Assembly (NCBI GenBank): GCA_036274645.1
Contig: DASUFH010000357.1
Span: 1-13,016, forward strand
Reading direction: 5' to 3'
Source: DASUFH01 sp036274645
GTDB lineage: Bacteria; Acidobacteriota; Terriglobia; 20CM-2-55-15
DNA length: 13,016 bases
Each line of letters begins with the position of its first letter. Within the stretch, counting starts at the first letter, position 1. The notes beneath the pieces were generated by a model. That model was not told the origin of the DNA. It searched no databases and saw only the letters and a list, made by a program, of their open reading frames with translations. Below, in pieces: positions 6,646-13,016 of the stretch. The position numbers and the translations under genes are program-made.

Positions 6646-6926
6646 CATCGAGGCGCTACGAAATCATTCTCGTCGAAAAGGGGCGCGACCTCATGCCTCT
6701 CGAGGAGCTGGCGGCGCGCGCCGGCCTGCATCCCGATCTGCTCCGCAGTTTTGTCGACTTTGGCCTGTTGGATCCAATCGCCGAAAGTCCCGTCCCCCTG
6801 TTTGATGTTACGGCGGCGCGGCGGCTGCGGGTGATACAGCGCCTCCGTTGCGATCTTGGAATCAATCTGGCCGGAATCGGCGTGATCCTGGATCTGCTGG
6901 AACGGCCTCGGCGGAAGGAGATCTGA
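6642..6926 (+). CDS. small MerR-like HTH protein, HspR/CbpM/DafA position
   Basis: A 94-residue protein starting at GTG 6642, overlapping the cbpA stop by 4 bases, with GGAG at 6631-6634 seven bases upstream. The N-terminal half is a MerR-type winged helix (MPLEELAARAGLHPDLLRSF, residues 17-36; DFGLLDP next). It is followed by FDVTAARRLRVIQRL and DLGINLAGIGVILDLLER. The INLAGI segment resembles HspR, the repressor in actinobacterial dnaK operons. Size and adjacency to cbpA resemble CbpM, which inhibits CbpA. The slot between dnaJ and clpB is that of DafA in Thermus, which assembles the DnaK-DnaJ complex. No full HAIR operator was found near dnaK or clpB, which slightly favours a protein-binding role. 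Which of the three it is cannot be settled from sequence reading. Confidence 0.8.
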   Translation: MTSRRYEIILVEKGRDLMPLEELAARAGLHPDLLRSFVDFGLLDPIAESPVPLFDVTAARRLRVIQRLRCDLGINLAGIGVILDLLERPRRKEI

Positions 6927-6940
6927 TCGGTCCCCGTCTG

Positions 6941-7044
6941 CTTGTAGGGGCGGTCTATGACCGCCCAACGTTTCGGAGTGGAAATTCCTGATTAAACAGA
7001 AAGGCGCCCTGAAACGTCGGGCGGTCATAGACCGCCCCTACAAG
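6941..7044. repeat. long hairpin built from two opposed palindromic repeat copies before clpB
   Basis: Arms at 6941-6974 and 7011-7044, 34 bases each, complementary at 33 of 34 positions and separated by a 36-base loop. Each arm contains the GGGCGGTC-TAT-GACCGCCC palindrome flanked by CTTGTAG on one side and ACGTTTC on the other, so the arms can fold separately or together. It lies between the HspR/CbpM-like gene and clpB, ending 42 bases before the clpB ATG. No T tract follows. It looks like a small MITE-like intergenic element; no clear target duplication is visible. It may reduce read-through or act on clpB message structure. Confidence 0.85.
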
Positions 7045-7086
7045 GGAACAAGGCGGGAATGCGCGCCATACAAGTCGGAGGCAAAC

Positions 7087-9732
7087 ATGGATATCAACCG
7101 AATGACGGAGAGACTGCAGGAAGCGATCTCCGCCGCCCAGTCCGTGGCGGCGCGTCATGGGAACCAGCAGATCGACGTCGAGCACCTGCTCCTCGCTCTT
7201 CTCGAGCAGGAGCGGGGACTGGCAACCTCCATTTTCAACAAGGCCGACGTTCCGGTTGAGGCGCTCCGGAAGCAGGCGGAAAAGGACCTGGACGCGTTGC
7301 CCAAGGTTTCCGGTTCGGGCGCCGGCGCTCCCGGTCAGATTGTTGTAACGTCCCGCCTGAGCCAGTTGCTGGCTAATTCCGAAAGCGAGAGCAAGACGCT
7401 GGGTGATGAATATGTATCCGTGGAACACGCGCTCCTGGCCCTGACCGACGATTCCGGCGCCGCGGGGCGAACGCTCCGGCAATTCGGTGTAACGCGTGAA
7501 CGGCTGATGCGGGCCTTGCGCGAGGTTCGCGGCAGCCAGAGGGTGACGTCGCCGAATCCGGAAGGCACGTATGAGGCCCTGGAAAAATACGGCCGCGATC
7601 TGACGAAGCTTGCCGGGCAGGGAAAGCTGGATCCCGTGATCGGCCGGGACGAAGAGGTCCGCCGGGTCATCCAGGTGCTGTCGCGACGCACGAAGAATAA
7701 TCCGGTATTGATCGGAGAACCCGGGGTGGGCAAGACCGCCATCGTCGAGGGACTGGCGCAGCGGATCATCCGGGGGGATGTGCCCGAGACGCTGAAGAAC
7801 AAGCGGATCATCGCCCTCGACATGGGCGCGCTCATCGCGGGCGCGAAATACCGTGGCGAATTTGAAGAGCGCCTGAAGGCCGTGCTCAAGGAAGTGCAGG
7901 ATTCGGCGGGCGCGATCATCCTGTTTATCGATGAGCTGCACACGGTCGTGGGGGCGGGCCGGGCCGAAGGCGCAATGGATGCGGGCAACCTGCTGAAGCC
8001 GATGCTGGCGCGAGGCGAGCTGCACTGCATCGGGGCGACGACGATCAACGAATATCGGAAACACATCGAAAAGGACGCCGCCCTCGAGCGGCGCTTTCAG
8101 CCGATCATGGTCACCGAGCCCACAGTCGAGGACACGATTTCGATTCTGCGCGGCCTGAAGGAACGTTACGAGGTTCATCACGGCGTCCGGATCAAAGACT
8201 CGGCTCTGGTCGCCGCGGCGGTGCTGTCCAGGCGATATATCAGCGACCGGTTCCTTCCCGACAAGGCAATCGACCTCGTCGACGAAGCCGCCGCGCGGCT
8301 GCGCTCCGAAATCGATTCGATGCCGGCCGATCTCGACGAGATTCTCCGTCGCGTCATGCAACTGGAAATTGAACGAGAAGCCTTGAAGAAGGAAACCGAT
8401 CCCGCTTCGAAGGAACGATTGGCAAAGCTCGAAAAAGAGCTGGCGGATCTTCACGCCCGCGGCGATTCACTGCAGGCGCAATGGCAGGCCGAAAAACAGG
8501 CGGTGAATAAGCTTCGCGGCCTCCGTCAGGAGATGGACCGCATCAAGACGGAGATTGAACGCGCCGAGCGGGAGTATGACCTGAACCGCGCGGCGGAATT
8601 GCGGTATGGCAAGCTGGCCGAGCTTGAACGAAAGCTCGCGTCCGAAGAGGAGCATCTCCTGAAGAAACAGGGACAACAGCGTCTTCTCAAGGAAGAGGTC
8701 GACGAGGAGGACATCGCGGAAGTCGTGGCGCGCTGGACGGGAATACCCGTATCCCGATTGCTCGAGGGAGAGATGCAGCGGCTGCTTCACCTGGAAGAGG
8801 AGCTTCATCGTCGCGTCATCGGACAGGATGAGGCGGTCCGCGCCGTGTCGGAAGCCGTGATACGGGCCCGAACGGGCCTGAAGGATCCCAATCGTCCGAT
8901 CGGCAGCTTCATCTTTCTGGGACCGACCGGCGTTGGAAAAACGGAACTGGCCCGGGCTCTCGCGGAGTCGCTCTTCGACGACGAACATGCCATGGTCCGC
9001 ATCGACATGTCCGAGTACCAGGAGAAGCACACCGTTTCGCGATTGATTGGCGCGCCGCCGGGCTACGTTGGATTCGAAGAGGGCGGGCAGTTGACCGAAG
9101 CCGTTCGCCGCCGTCCATACTGCGTCATCCTGTTCGACGAAATCGAGAAGGCCCACCGTGATGTGTTCAATGTTCTGCTGCAGATCCTCGACGACGGACG
9201 ATTGACGGACGGGCAGGGAAGAACGGTGGATTTCAAGAACTGCATCGTCATCATGACGTCGAACATCGGCAGCAGCCGGATTCTGGACTACTCCGGGGCG
9301 TTCGAAGGCGCCGGCTACGAACGGATGAAGGAGGCCGTTCTCGACGAGATGCGCCAGCACTTCCGTCCCGAGTTCCTGAATCGCGTCGACGAAACGATCG
9401 TCTTTCACGCCCTGACCGAAGACAACCTCAAAGAAATCGTCGAGATTCAACTCGACAATCTCCGACAGCGACTGGATGCGCGTCATATCGGGATCGAACT
9501 GACGGACGCGGCGAAAACGCATCTGGTCCGGGCGGGGTATGACCCCAGCTATGGCGCGAGGCCCCTCAAGCGGGCGATTCAACGGGAAATCGAAACGCCC
9601 CTGGGCCGGCTGCTGCTGAAAGGCGACGTGAAAGACGGCGCCATGGTCCGGGTCGACTACAACAACGACCGGAAGGAACTGACGTTCACGCCGGAGCCCG
9701 GTCGCGAGGCCCCTTTGCCGAAGGCGTCGTAA
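7087..9732 (+). CDS. clpB: ATP-dependent disaggregase ClpB (Hsp104 family)
   Basis: Hexameric AAA+ machine that threads aggregated proteins through its pore and hands them to the DnaK system encoded just upstream. The 881-residue length is typical (E. coli 857). The N domain begins MDINRMTERLQEAISAAQ. NBD1 has Walker A GEPGVGKT at 210-217, the pore-loop segment GAKYRGEFEERLKAV and Walker B ILFIDELHTVVGAG. The long coiled-coil middle domain, diagnostic of ClpB as against ClpA/ClpC, spans roughly 410-530. NBD2 has Walker A GPTGVGKT at 612-619, GAPPGYVGFEEGGQLTEAVR and Walker B VILFDEIEKAH. The sensor-2 region GYDPSYGARPLKRAIQ lies near the end. Start ATG 7087, with GGAGG at 7077-7081 five bases upstream. 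It converges on the hscC remnant with a gap of only 9 bases; no terminator is visible. Confidence 0.98.
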   Translation: MDINRMTERLQEAISAAQSVAARHGNQQIDVEHLLLALLEQERGLATSIFNKADVPVEALRKQAEKDLDALPKVSGSGAGAPGQIVVTSRLSQLLANSESESKTLGDEYVSVEHALLALTDDSGAAGRTLRQFGVTRERLMRALREVRGSQRVTSPNPEGTYEALEKYGRDLTKLAGQGKLDPVIGRDEEVRRVIQVLSRRTKNNPVLIGEPGVGKTAIVEGLAQRIIRGDVPETLKNKRIIALDMGALIAGAKYRGEFEERLKAVLKEVQDSAGAIILFIDELHTVVGAGRAEGAMDAGNLLKPMLARGELHCIGATTINEYRKHIEKDAALERRFQPIMVTEPTVEDTISILRGLKERYEVHHGVRIKDSALVAAAVLSRRYISDRFLPDKAIDLVDEAAARLRSEIDSMPADLDEILRRVMQLEIEREALKKETDPASKERLAKLEKELADLHARGDSLQAQWQAEKQAVNKLRGLRQEMDRIKTEIERAEREYDLNRAAELRYGKLAELERKLASEEEHLLKKQGQQRLLKEEVDEEDIAEVVARWTGIPVSRLLEGEMQRLLHLEEELHRRVIGQDEAVRAVSEAVIRARTGLKDPNRPIGSFIFLGPTGVGKTELARALAESLFDDEHAMVRIDMSEYQEKHTVSRLIGAPPGYVGFEEGGQLTEAVRRRPYCVILFDEIEKAHRDVFNVLLQILDDGRLTDGQGRTVDFKNCIVIMTSNIGSSRILDYSGAFEGAGYERMKEAVLDEMRQHFRPEFLNRVDETIVFHALTEDNLKEIVEIQLDNLRQRLDARHIGIELTDAAKTHLVRAGYDPSYGARPLKRAIQREIETPLGRLLLKGDVKDGAMVRVDYNNDRKELTFTPEPGREAPLPKAS

Positions 9733-9741
9733 ATGCCAGGG

Positions 9742-9948
9742 CTAAGACCGTCGCATCCGCAGGTAGTAGAGGACGATTCCGCCCAGGACCAGCGCTAGGA
9801 GCAGCCATAACGCTTCCGGATCGAGATGTTGGAAGATTCGCAGCGCGTTCAAGCCGACGATCAGGAACCAGATCCATCGCCAGGAACTCCCCCCTGTTCC
9901 GGAGGAGGAGGCCGTGCTGGCCGGCGCCAGACGCCAGGCGTCCGGTAT
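9742..9948 (-). pseudogene. C-terminal tail of a membrane protein, fused behind the hscC remnant
   Basis: A frame of 68 codons ending in TAG at 9742-9744, with no usable start: a TGA lies about two codons upstream in this frame and no ATG or GTG opens it. It reads as a natural protein tail: an A/S/T/G-rich linker (APASTASSSGTGGSS), then WRWIWFLIVGLNALRIF, HLDPEALW, then the hydrophobic LLLALVLGGIVLYYL and a basic end RMRRS. Two transmembrane segments are likely. It directly follows the point where the HscC similarity stops, one frame away. I read it as the end of a neighbouring gene, perhaps the J-domain membrane protein that often accompanies hscC, left after a deletion. Confidence 0.55.
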
Positions 9949-9949
9949 G

Positions 9950-10483
9950 CAGAGTCACGTCGAAGGCGCCGCCCCCGAGATCGAACACGAGAAACCGGTT
10001 TTCCTGATCCGCCTGGTGGAGTCCGTAGGCGAGCGCGGCCACCGTGGGTTCATTGATCAGGCGTTCGACCTTCAGTCCCGCGAGATGTCCGGCCATGCGC
10101 GTGGCTCGGCATTGCGCGTCGCTGAAGTACGCGGGCACACTGATCACCGCTTCGGTAACCTTCTCGCCGGTATGCTCTTCGGCGTCACGTTTCAGGGACT
10201 GCAGGACGAGCGCGGCCAATTCCTCGGGACGGTAGTCATGCTTGCCAAGGCGGATCTTGCGGGAGGAGCCCATGTAGCGCTTGAAACTGGTGGCAGTCCG
10301 GTTCGAGTGGGTGATCTGGCGCTCGACAGCGGCCTGGCCGATGAGAATGTCCCCATTGGCGTCGAGACCGACGGCGGAAGGGGTCAGGTATTCGTTCAAC
10401 GCATTGGGCACGAGTTCCGCTCGCCCGTCGCGCCAGATTCCGATAAGGCTGTTTGTGGTTCCCAGATCGATGCCAACGATCAC
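9950..10483 (-). pseudogene. hscC: truncated HscC-type Hsp70, N-terminal 178 codons
   Basis: Remnant of a second Hsp70. It begins IVGIDLGTTNSLIGIWRDG, continues with LTPSAVGLD, SFKRYMG, RPEELAALVLQSLKRDAEEH, EAVISVPAYFSDAQ and INEPTVAALAYGLHQ, and stops being Hsp70-like right after the phosphate-binding motif FDLGGGAFDVTL (alanine where threonine is usual). About two thirds of the protein is missing: the rest of the ATPase domain and all of the substrate-binding domain. The frame continues past this point but encodes unrelated sequence that runs into the antisense of clpB. GTG 10483 is the likely original start, with GAGG five bases upstream; in-frame TTG 10507 is an alternative. The style of the N terminus (NSLIGIW, PNAL) favours HscC over DnaK. 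A non-functional deletion product is most likely. Confidence 0.8.
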
Positions 10484-10545
10484 CGGCGCCTCACAGAGCT
10501 TTCCCAATCAGGGTCCGATTAAACCATCCGCGTACAGTGTTCCGG

Positions 10546-10574
10546 CTTCTTTCGAAGAAGTTTCGCATTATGCG
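10546..10574. promoter_or_regulatory. two small dyads in the hscC/MmgE divergent gap (possible operator)
   Basis: CTTCTT-TCG-AAGAAG at 10546-10560 is a perfect 6-base inverted repeat, followed 3 bases later by CGCA-TTA-TGCG at 10564-10574. They sit in the 213-base gap between the start of the hscC remnant and the MmgE/PrpD gene, a normal place for an operator. On the minus strand the second dyad contains CATAAT, a good -10 box, but no matching -35 was found. No other feature is supported in this gap. Confidence 0.3.
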
Positions 10575-10696
10575 GCAACAACAAGTCTCCTGTGAAGGGT
10601 AAGTGGAACACGCGCCTCACGGTGAGCCGGCGCCGCGGCTCCGCTTCTCCCGCCTTTCAGGAAACGGGCTGGCGCCAGGATTGCTGCCGAAATATC

Positions 10697-12127
10697 GTGA
10701 CCGAAGCGCAAAAGCTGGCGGACTTCATCGTCCAGACATCCTTTGCCGACATCTCCGGTTCTGCTCTCCTCGAGCTCAAGATACGACTTCTGGATTCGAC
10801 GGGGTGCGCGATTGGCGCGCTCGGCAATGAACTCGTCGGTCCGCTGCGTGAGCAGATCGAGGATTTCGGCGGACACGGCCAGTGCACGCTGGTGGGCGGC
10901 GGCCGGACAGCTCCGGATCGGGCGGCTTTCTTCAATTCGGCCCTGGTCCGGTATCTCGATTTCAACGACAGCTATCTGGCGAAGAAGGAAACCTGTCATC
11001 CGAGCGACAACATCGGGGCGGTTCTTGCCGCTGCGGAATGCGCCAATTGCAGCGGCCGCGACTTTCTGACCGCCCTGGCGGTGGCCTATCAGATTCAGTG
11101 CCGGCTGTGCGATGTGGCGCCGGTGCGTGACCGCGGGTTTGACCATGTGACGCTCGGCGCCTATTCGGTGGCCGGCGCGGTCGCTCGGGCTCTCGGACTG
11201 GATCGCGATCAGACCGCCAATGCCCTGGCCATGAGCGGCGCCGCATACAATGCGTTGCGCGTAACCCGCACGGGCCGGCTGTCTCACTGGAAAGGTCTTG
11301 CGTTCGCCAATATGGCGGCCGGCGCGACCCATGCGGCTTTTCTTGCCATGCGTGGAGTGGCCGGGCCGCCGGAGATCTTCGAAGGCCATAAGGGATTCAT
11401 GGAAGTGATTGCCGGACCGTACGCCATCGACTGGTCCAGGGAACGCCTCGATCGCGCGCCCCGGACCGCGCTGAAGAAGTACAACGCGGAAATCCATTCG
11501 CAATCGGCCATTGAGTGTGTCCTCGAACTGCAGCGGCAGGCGCGATTCACGCCGGACTCCGTGGCGCGAATCGAAATCGACACCTTCGATGTGGCGCATA
11601 ACATCATCGGTGGCGGCGAGGAAGGGCCCAAAGACGAGATATTCACCAAGGAGCAGGCGGATCACAGCCTGCCGTACCTGATTGCCGTCGCTCTGCTGGA
11701 CCGGGAAGTGACGCCGGAACAATACACGCCCGAGCGGATCCGGAGATCGGATGTGCAGCAGTTGCTCCGAAACGTGACGGTGCGCCCGGTTTCCGAATTC
11801 AGCGCGGCGTTTCCAAGGGAACTCCCGTCCGCCGTCACGGTTCATCTTCGGGATGGGCGCGTCCTCCGGCATGCGGTACGAACCTATCCCGGCTACGTCC
11901 ACTCGCCGATGCCATGGGACACCGTGGTGGACAAATTTCATCGTCTCGCCGCGGCGCATGTGGATCACGTCCTGCGCGACGCCATCGTCAACGCCATCGC
12001 CAATCTGGATCAGATGCGGGTTTCGGAGTTGATGGGGCTGCTGGGCGCCTTCCACGAGCGGGTCGAAGAGCAGCCGGTCGAGGTCCAGCCGCTGGAAAGG
12101 AGAAGCGGCGGCCGGAAGGCCGCGTAG
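10697..12127 (+). CDS. MmgE/PrpD family protein (2-methylcitrate dehydratase-like)
   Basis: The family contains 2-methylcitrate dehydratase (PrpD), cis-aconitate decarboxylase and iminodisuccinate epimerase, all acting on carboxylic acids without an iron-sulfur cluster. The product is 476 residues, the usual length. Seen: an N-terminal helical domain opening TEAQKLADFIVQTSFADI and KIRLLDSTGCAIGALG, the conserved RYLDFNDSYL at 85-94, CHPSDNIGAVLAAAE from 100 with H101, and SHWKGLAFANMAAGATHAAFLA. The Y/H-rich DHSLPYLIAVALLD of the second domain and the C-terminal lid are also present. The start is GTG 10697, because family proteins begin close to this point; the ribosome site is weak (AGGA 16 bases upstream), and an upstream in-frame extension to 10592 is possible. 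The following ComA-like gene starts 8 bases after the stop, so they form a unit. No prpB or prpC is nearby, so a methylcitrate role is doubtful; the substrate is unknown. Confidence 0.88.
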   Translation: MTEAQKLADFIVQTSFADISGSALLELKIRLLDSTGCAIGALGNELVGPLREQIEDFGGHGQCTLVGGGRTAPDRAAFFNSALVRYLDFNDSYLAKKETCHPSDNIGAVLAAAECANCSGRDFLTALAVAYQIQCRLCDVAPVRDRGFDHVTLGAYSVAGAVARALGLDRDQTANALAMSGAAYNALRVTRTGRLSHWKGLAFANMAAGATHAAFLAMRGVAGPPEIFEGHKGFMEVIAGPYAIDWSRERLDRAPRTALKKYNAEIHSQSAIECVLELQRQARFTPDSVARIEIDTFDVAHNIIGGGEEGPKDEIFTKEQADHSLPYLIAVALLDREVTPEQYTPERIRRSDVQQLLRNVTVRPVSEFSAAFPRELPSAVTVHLRDGRVLRHAVRTYPGYVHSPMPWDTVVDKFHRLAAAHVDHVLRDAIVNAIANLDQMRVSELMGLLGAFHERVEEQPVEVQPLERRSGGRKAA

Positions 12128-12135
12128 CTGAAGTC

Positions 12136-12963
12136 ATGAGAGAAGACTACGCCTTTCGGTTCATCGGGATGAATCCGCAGATGGCGAAGCCACGATCCAG
12201 CGCGTTGACCGAGATCCGGGGCCCGTATTACACGCCCATGGGGCGGCGTTATCTCGAAGACGTGCTGGAAACGATGGCGGATCATATCGATTCACTCAAG
12301 TTCGCCGGCGGATCCTTCACGCTGATGCCGCGTGACCGGTTGCGCGAAATCATCGAACTGGCGCACCGTCACGATGTGCTGGTCTCCACCGGTGGATTCA
12401 TTGAATACGTCCTGGCCCGAAATCCCGGGGCCGTGCCGGCATACATTCAGGAGTGCGCGGACATGGGATTCGACATCGTCGAGATTTCGAGCGGATTTAT
12501 TACGCTACCGGCGGACGACTGGCTGCGGCTCGTCGAGCGGGTGCAGAAGGCAGGCCTCAAGGCCAAGCCGGAGGTCGGCATTCAGTTCGGCGCGGGTGGA
12601 GCGACACCGGTGGCGGAGTTGGAGGCGGAGGGAACAAAGGATCCGGGGTGGGCGATCGAACTCGCCGGCCGGTTCATCGACGCCGGAGCCTATCTGATCA
12701 TGGTGGAGTCGGAAGGCATCACTGAAAACGTGCGTTCGTGGAGAACCGATGTCGTTGCGCGATTCATCGAGAGTCTGGGCCTGGAAAAGCTGATGTTCGA
12801 GGCCGCGGACCCGGATGTGTTTGCCTGGTACATCAAACATTATGGCCCCGATGTGAACCTCTTTGTCGATCACAGCCAGATTGTGCAGCTTGCCGCTCTA
12901 CGCAGCGGGATCTGGGGGACAAAGGATCTGTGGGGAAGGGTTGTTACGTTCAAGGAGCAGTAG
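12136..12963 (+). CDS. phosphosulfolactate synthase-like protein (ComA/HSA32 family)
   Basis: The archaeal founder ComA adds sulfite to phosphoenolpyruvate to give phosphosulfolactate (EC 4.4.1.19), the first step to coenzyme M. Plant HSA32 is a homologue needed for long-term heat acclimation. This 275-residue TIM-barrel-type protein shows LKFAGGSFTL near 55, STGGFIEY at 84-91, DIVEISSGFITLP around 116-124, KAKPEVGIQFG at 142-152, LIMVESEGITENV, KLMFEAADPD at 218-227 and NLFVDHSQI at 241-249. The MFEA...YGP.VNL.VDHSQ stretch is, as I recall, closer to HSA32 and bacterial versions than to archaeal ComA. The start is ATG 12136, 8 bases after the MmgE/PrpD stop, with a weak ribosome site, suggesting translational coupling. 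No ComB-, ComC- or ComDE-like gene follows within the window. Enzyme activity is an inference from family only. Confidence 0.85.
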   Translation: MREDYAFRFIGMNPQMAKPRSSALTEIRGPYYTPMGRRYLEDVLETMADHIDSLKFAGGSFTLMPRDRLREIIELAHRHDVLVSTGGFIEYVLARNPGAVPAYIQECADMGFDIVEISSGFITLPADDWLRLVERVQKAGLKAKPEVGIQFGAGGATPVAELEAEGTKDPGWAIELAGRFIDAGAYLIMVESEGITENVRSWRTDVVARFIESLGLEKLMFEAADPDVFAWYIKHYGPDVNLFVDHSQIVQLAALRSGIWGTKDLWGRVVTFKEQ

Positions 12964-12972
12964 TCAGTAGTC
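12958..12972. repeat. heptamer tandem repeat CAGTAGT x2
   Basis: CAGTAGT CAGTAGT C; the first unit contains the ComA-like stop codon TAG at 12961-12963. Two exact units only. It may be the edge of a longer simple-repeat region that continues past the window. Confidence 0.55.
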
Positions 12973-12985
12973 CGCTCTTTCCCCG

Positions 12986-13003
12986 ATTGTCCATTGTCCA
13001 TTG
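12986..13003. repeat. heptamer tandem repeat ATTGTCC x2.5
   Basis: ATTGTCC ATTGTCC ATTG, a second seven-base tandem repeat 13 bases after the first. The last 53 bases of the window contain nothing else that I can support. Seven-base periodic intergenic repeats are known in several bacterial phyla as STRR-like sequence. Confidence 0.6.
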
Positions 13004-13016
13004 GCTGTTGTCGTGT

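Noticed and set aside
6582..7028. Minus-strand small ORF containing GGHRPPLQ
   Set aside because: The peptide is a translation of the palindromic repeat; the rest is antisense to the HspR/CbpM-like gene.
9686..9741. Extension of the hscC frame into clpB antisense
   Set aside because: The frame stays open by chance. Hsp70 similarity ends near 9950, and the membrane-tail frame stops at 9742.
1..13016. A defence island, CRISPR array or biosynthetic cluster as the novel system
   Set aside because: No Cas, restriction, toxin-antitoxin, transposase or synthase genes are present. The direct and inverted repeats are not regularly spaced as in CRISPR.

Overview
The window is GC-rich, densely coding bacterial chromosome. 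Gene content, together with short palindromic repeats of the GGGCGGTC-TAT-GACCGCCC type, suggests a soil-type Acidobacteriota (Solibacter/Bryobacter-like) or another deep-branching Gram-negative such as Verrucomicrobiota. This assignment is an inference from remembered family and repeat styles, not a computed placement. No rRNA, tRNA, CRISPR array, transposase or phage gene was seen.

Layout. (1) 1-333, minus strand: the N-terminal quarter of an L-fuconate dehydratase-type enolase-superfamily enzyme, running off the left edge. (2) 568-2832, plus strand: a heme-oxygenase-fold diiron protein (CADD/PqqC/UndA-like), then a tetrahydrofolate-dependent aryl O-demethylase of the LigM type with its own promoter and Shine-Dalgarno site. 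(3) 2833-3285: a 453-base leader without a gene. It holds one copy of the 19-base palindrome and a large nested inverted-repeat element. (4) 3286-9732, plus strand: a full protein-disaggregation cluster, dnaK - grpE - zinc-finger-less dnaJ (cbpA type) - a 94-residue MerR/HspR/CbpM-like protein - clpB. A palindrome copy sits between grpE and cbpA. Two oppositely oriented copies form a 34-base-arm hairpin just before clpB. (5) 9742-10483, minus strand: a decayed second Hsp70 (HscC type). It stops within the ATPase domain and is joined out of frame to the tail of a membrane protein. (6) 10697-12963, plus strand: a two-gene unit of an MmgE/PrpD-family protein and a ComA/HSA32-family protein. (7) The right edge carries two short heptamer tandem repeats.

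How the genes fit together. DnaK, GrpE and the J-protein form the refolding cycle, and ClpB extracts polypeptides from aggregates for them. The small HTH protein in the middle occupies the place of HspR in actinobacteria, DafA in Thermus and CbpM beside cbpA in enterobacteria. It may be a repressor, a chaperone assembly factor or a J-domain inhibitor. The ComA-like protein at the right end belongs to the family of plant HSA32, a heat-stress protein that works with the ClpB orthologue HSP101. Finding it about 2.4 kb from clpB is the most suggestive contextual link in the window. The left part (fuconate dehydratase, LigM-like demethylase) points to use of plant-derived sugars and methoxylated aromatics.
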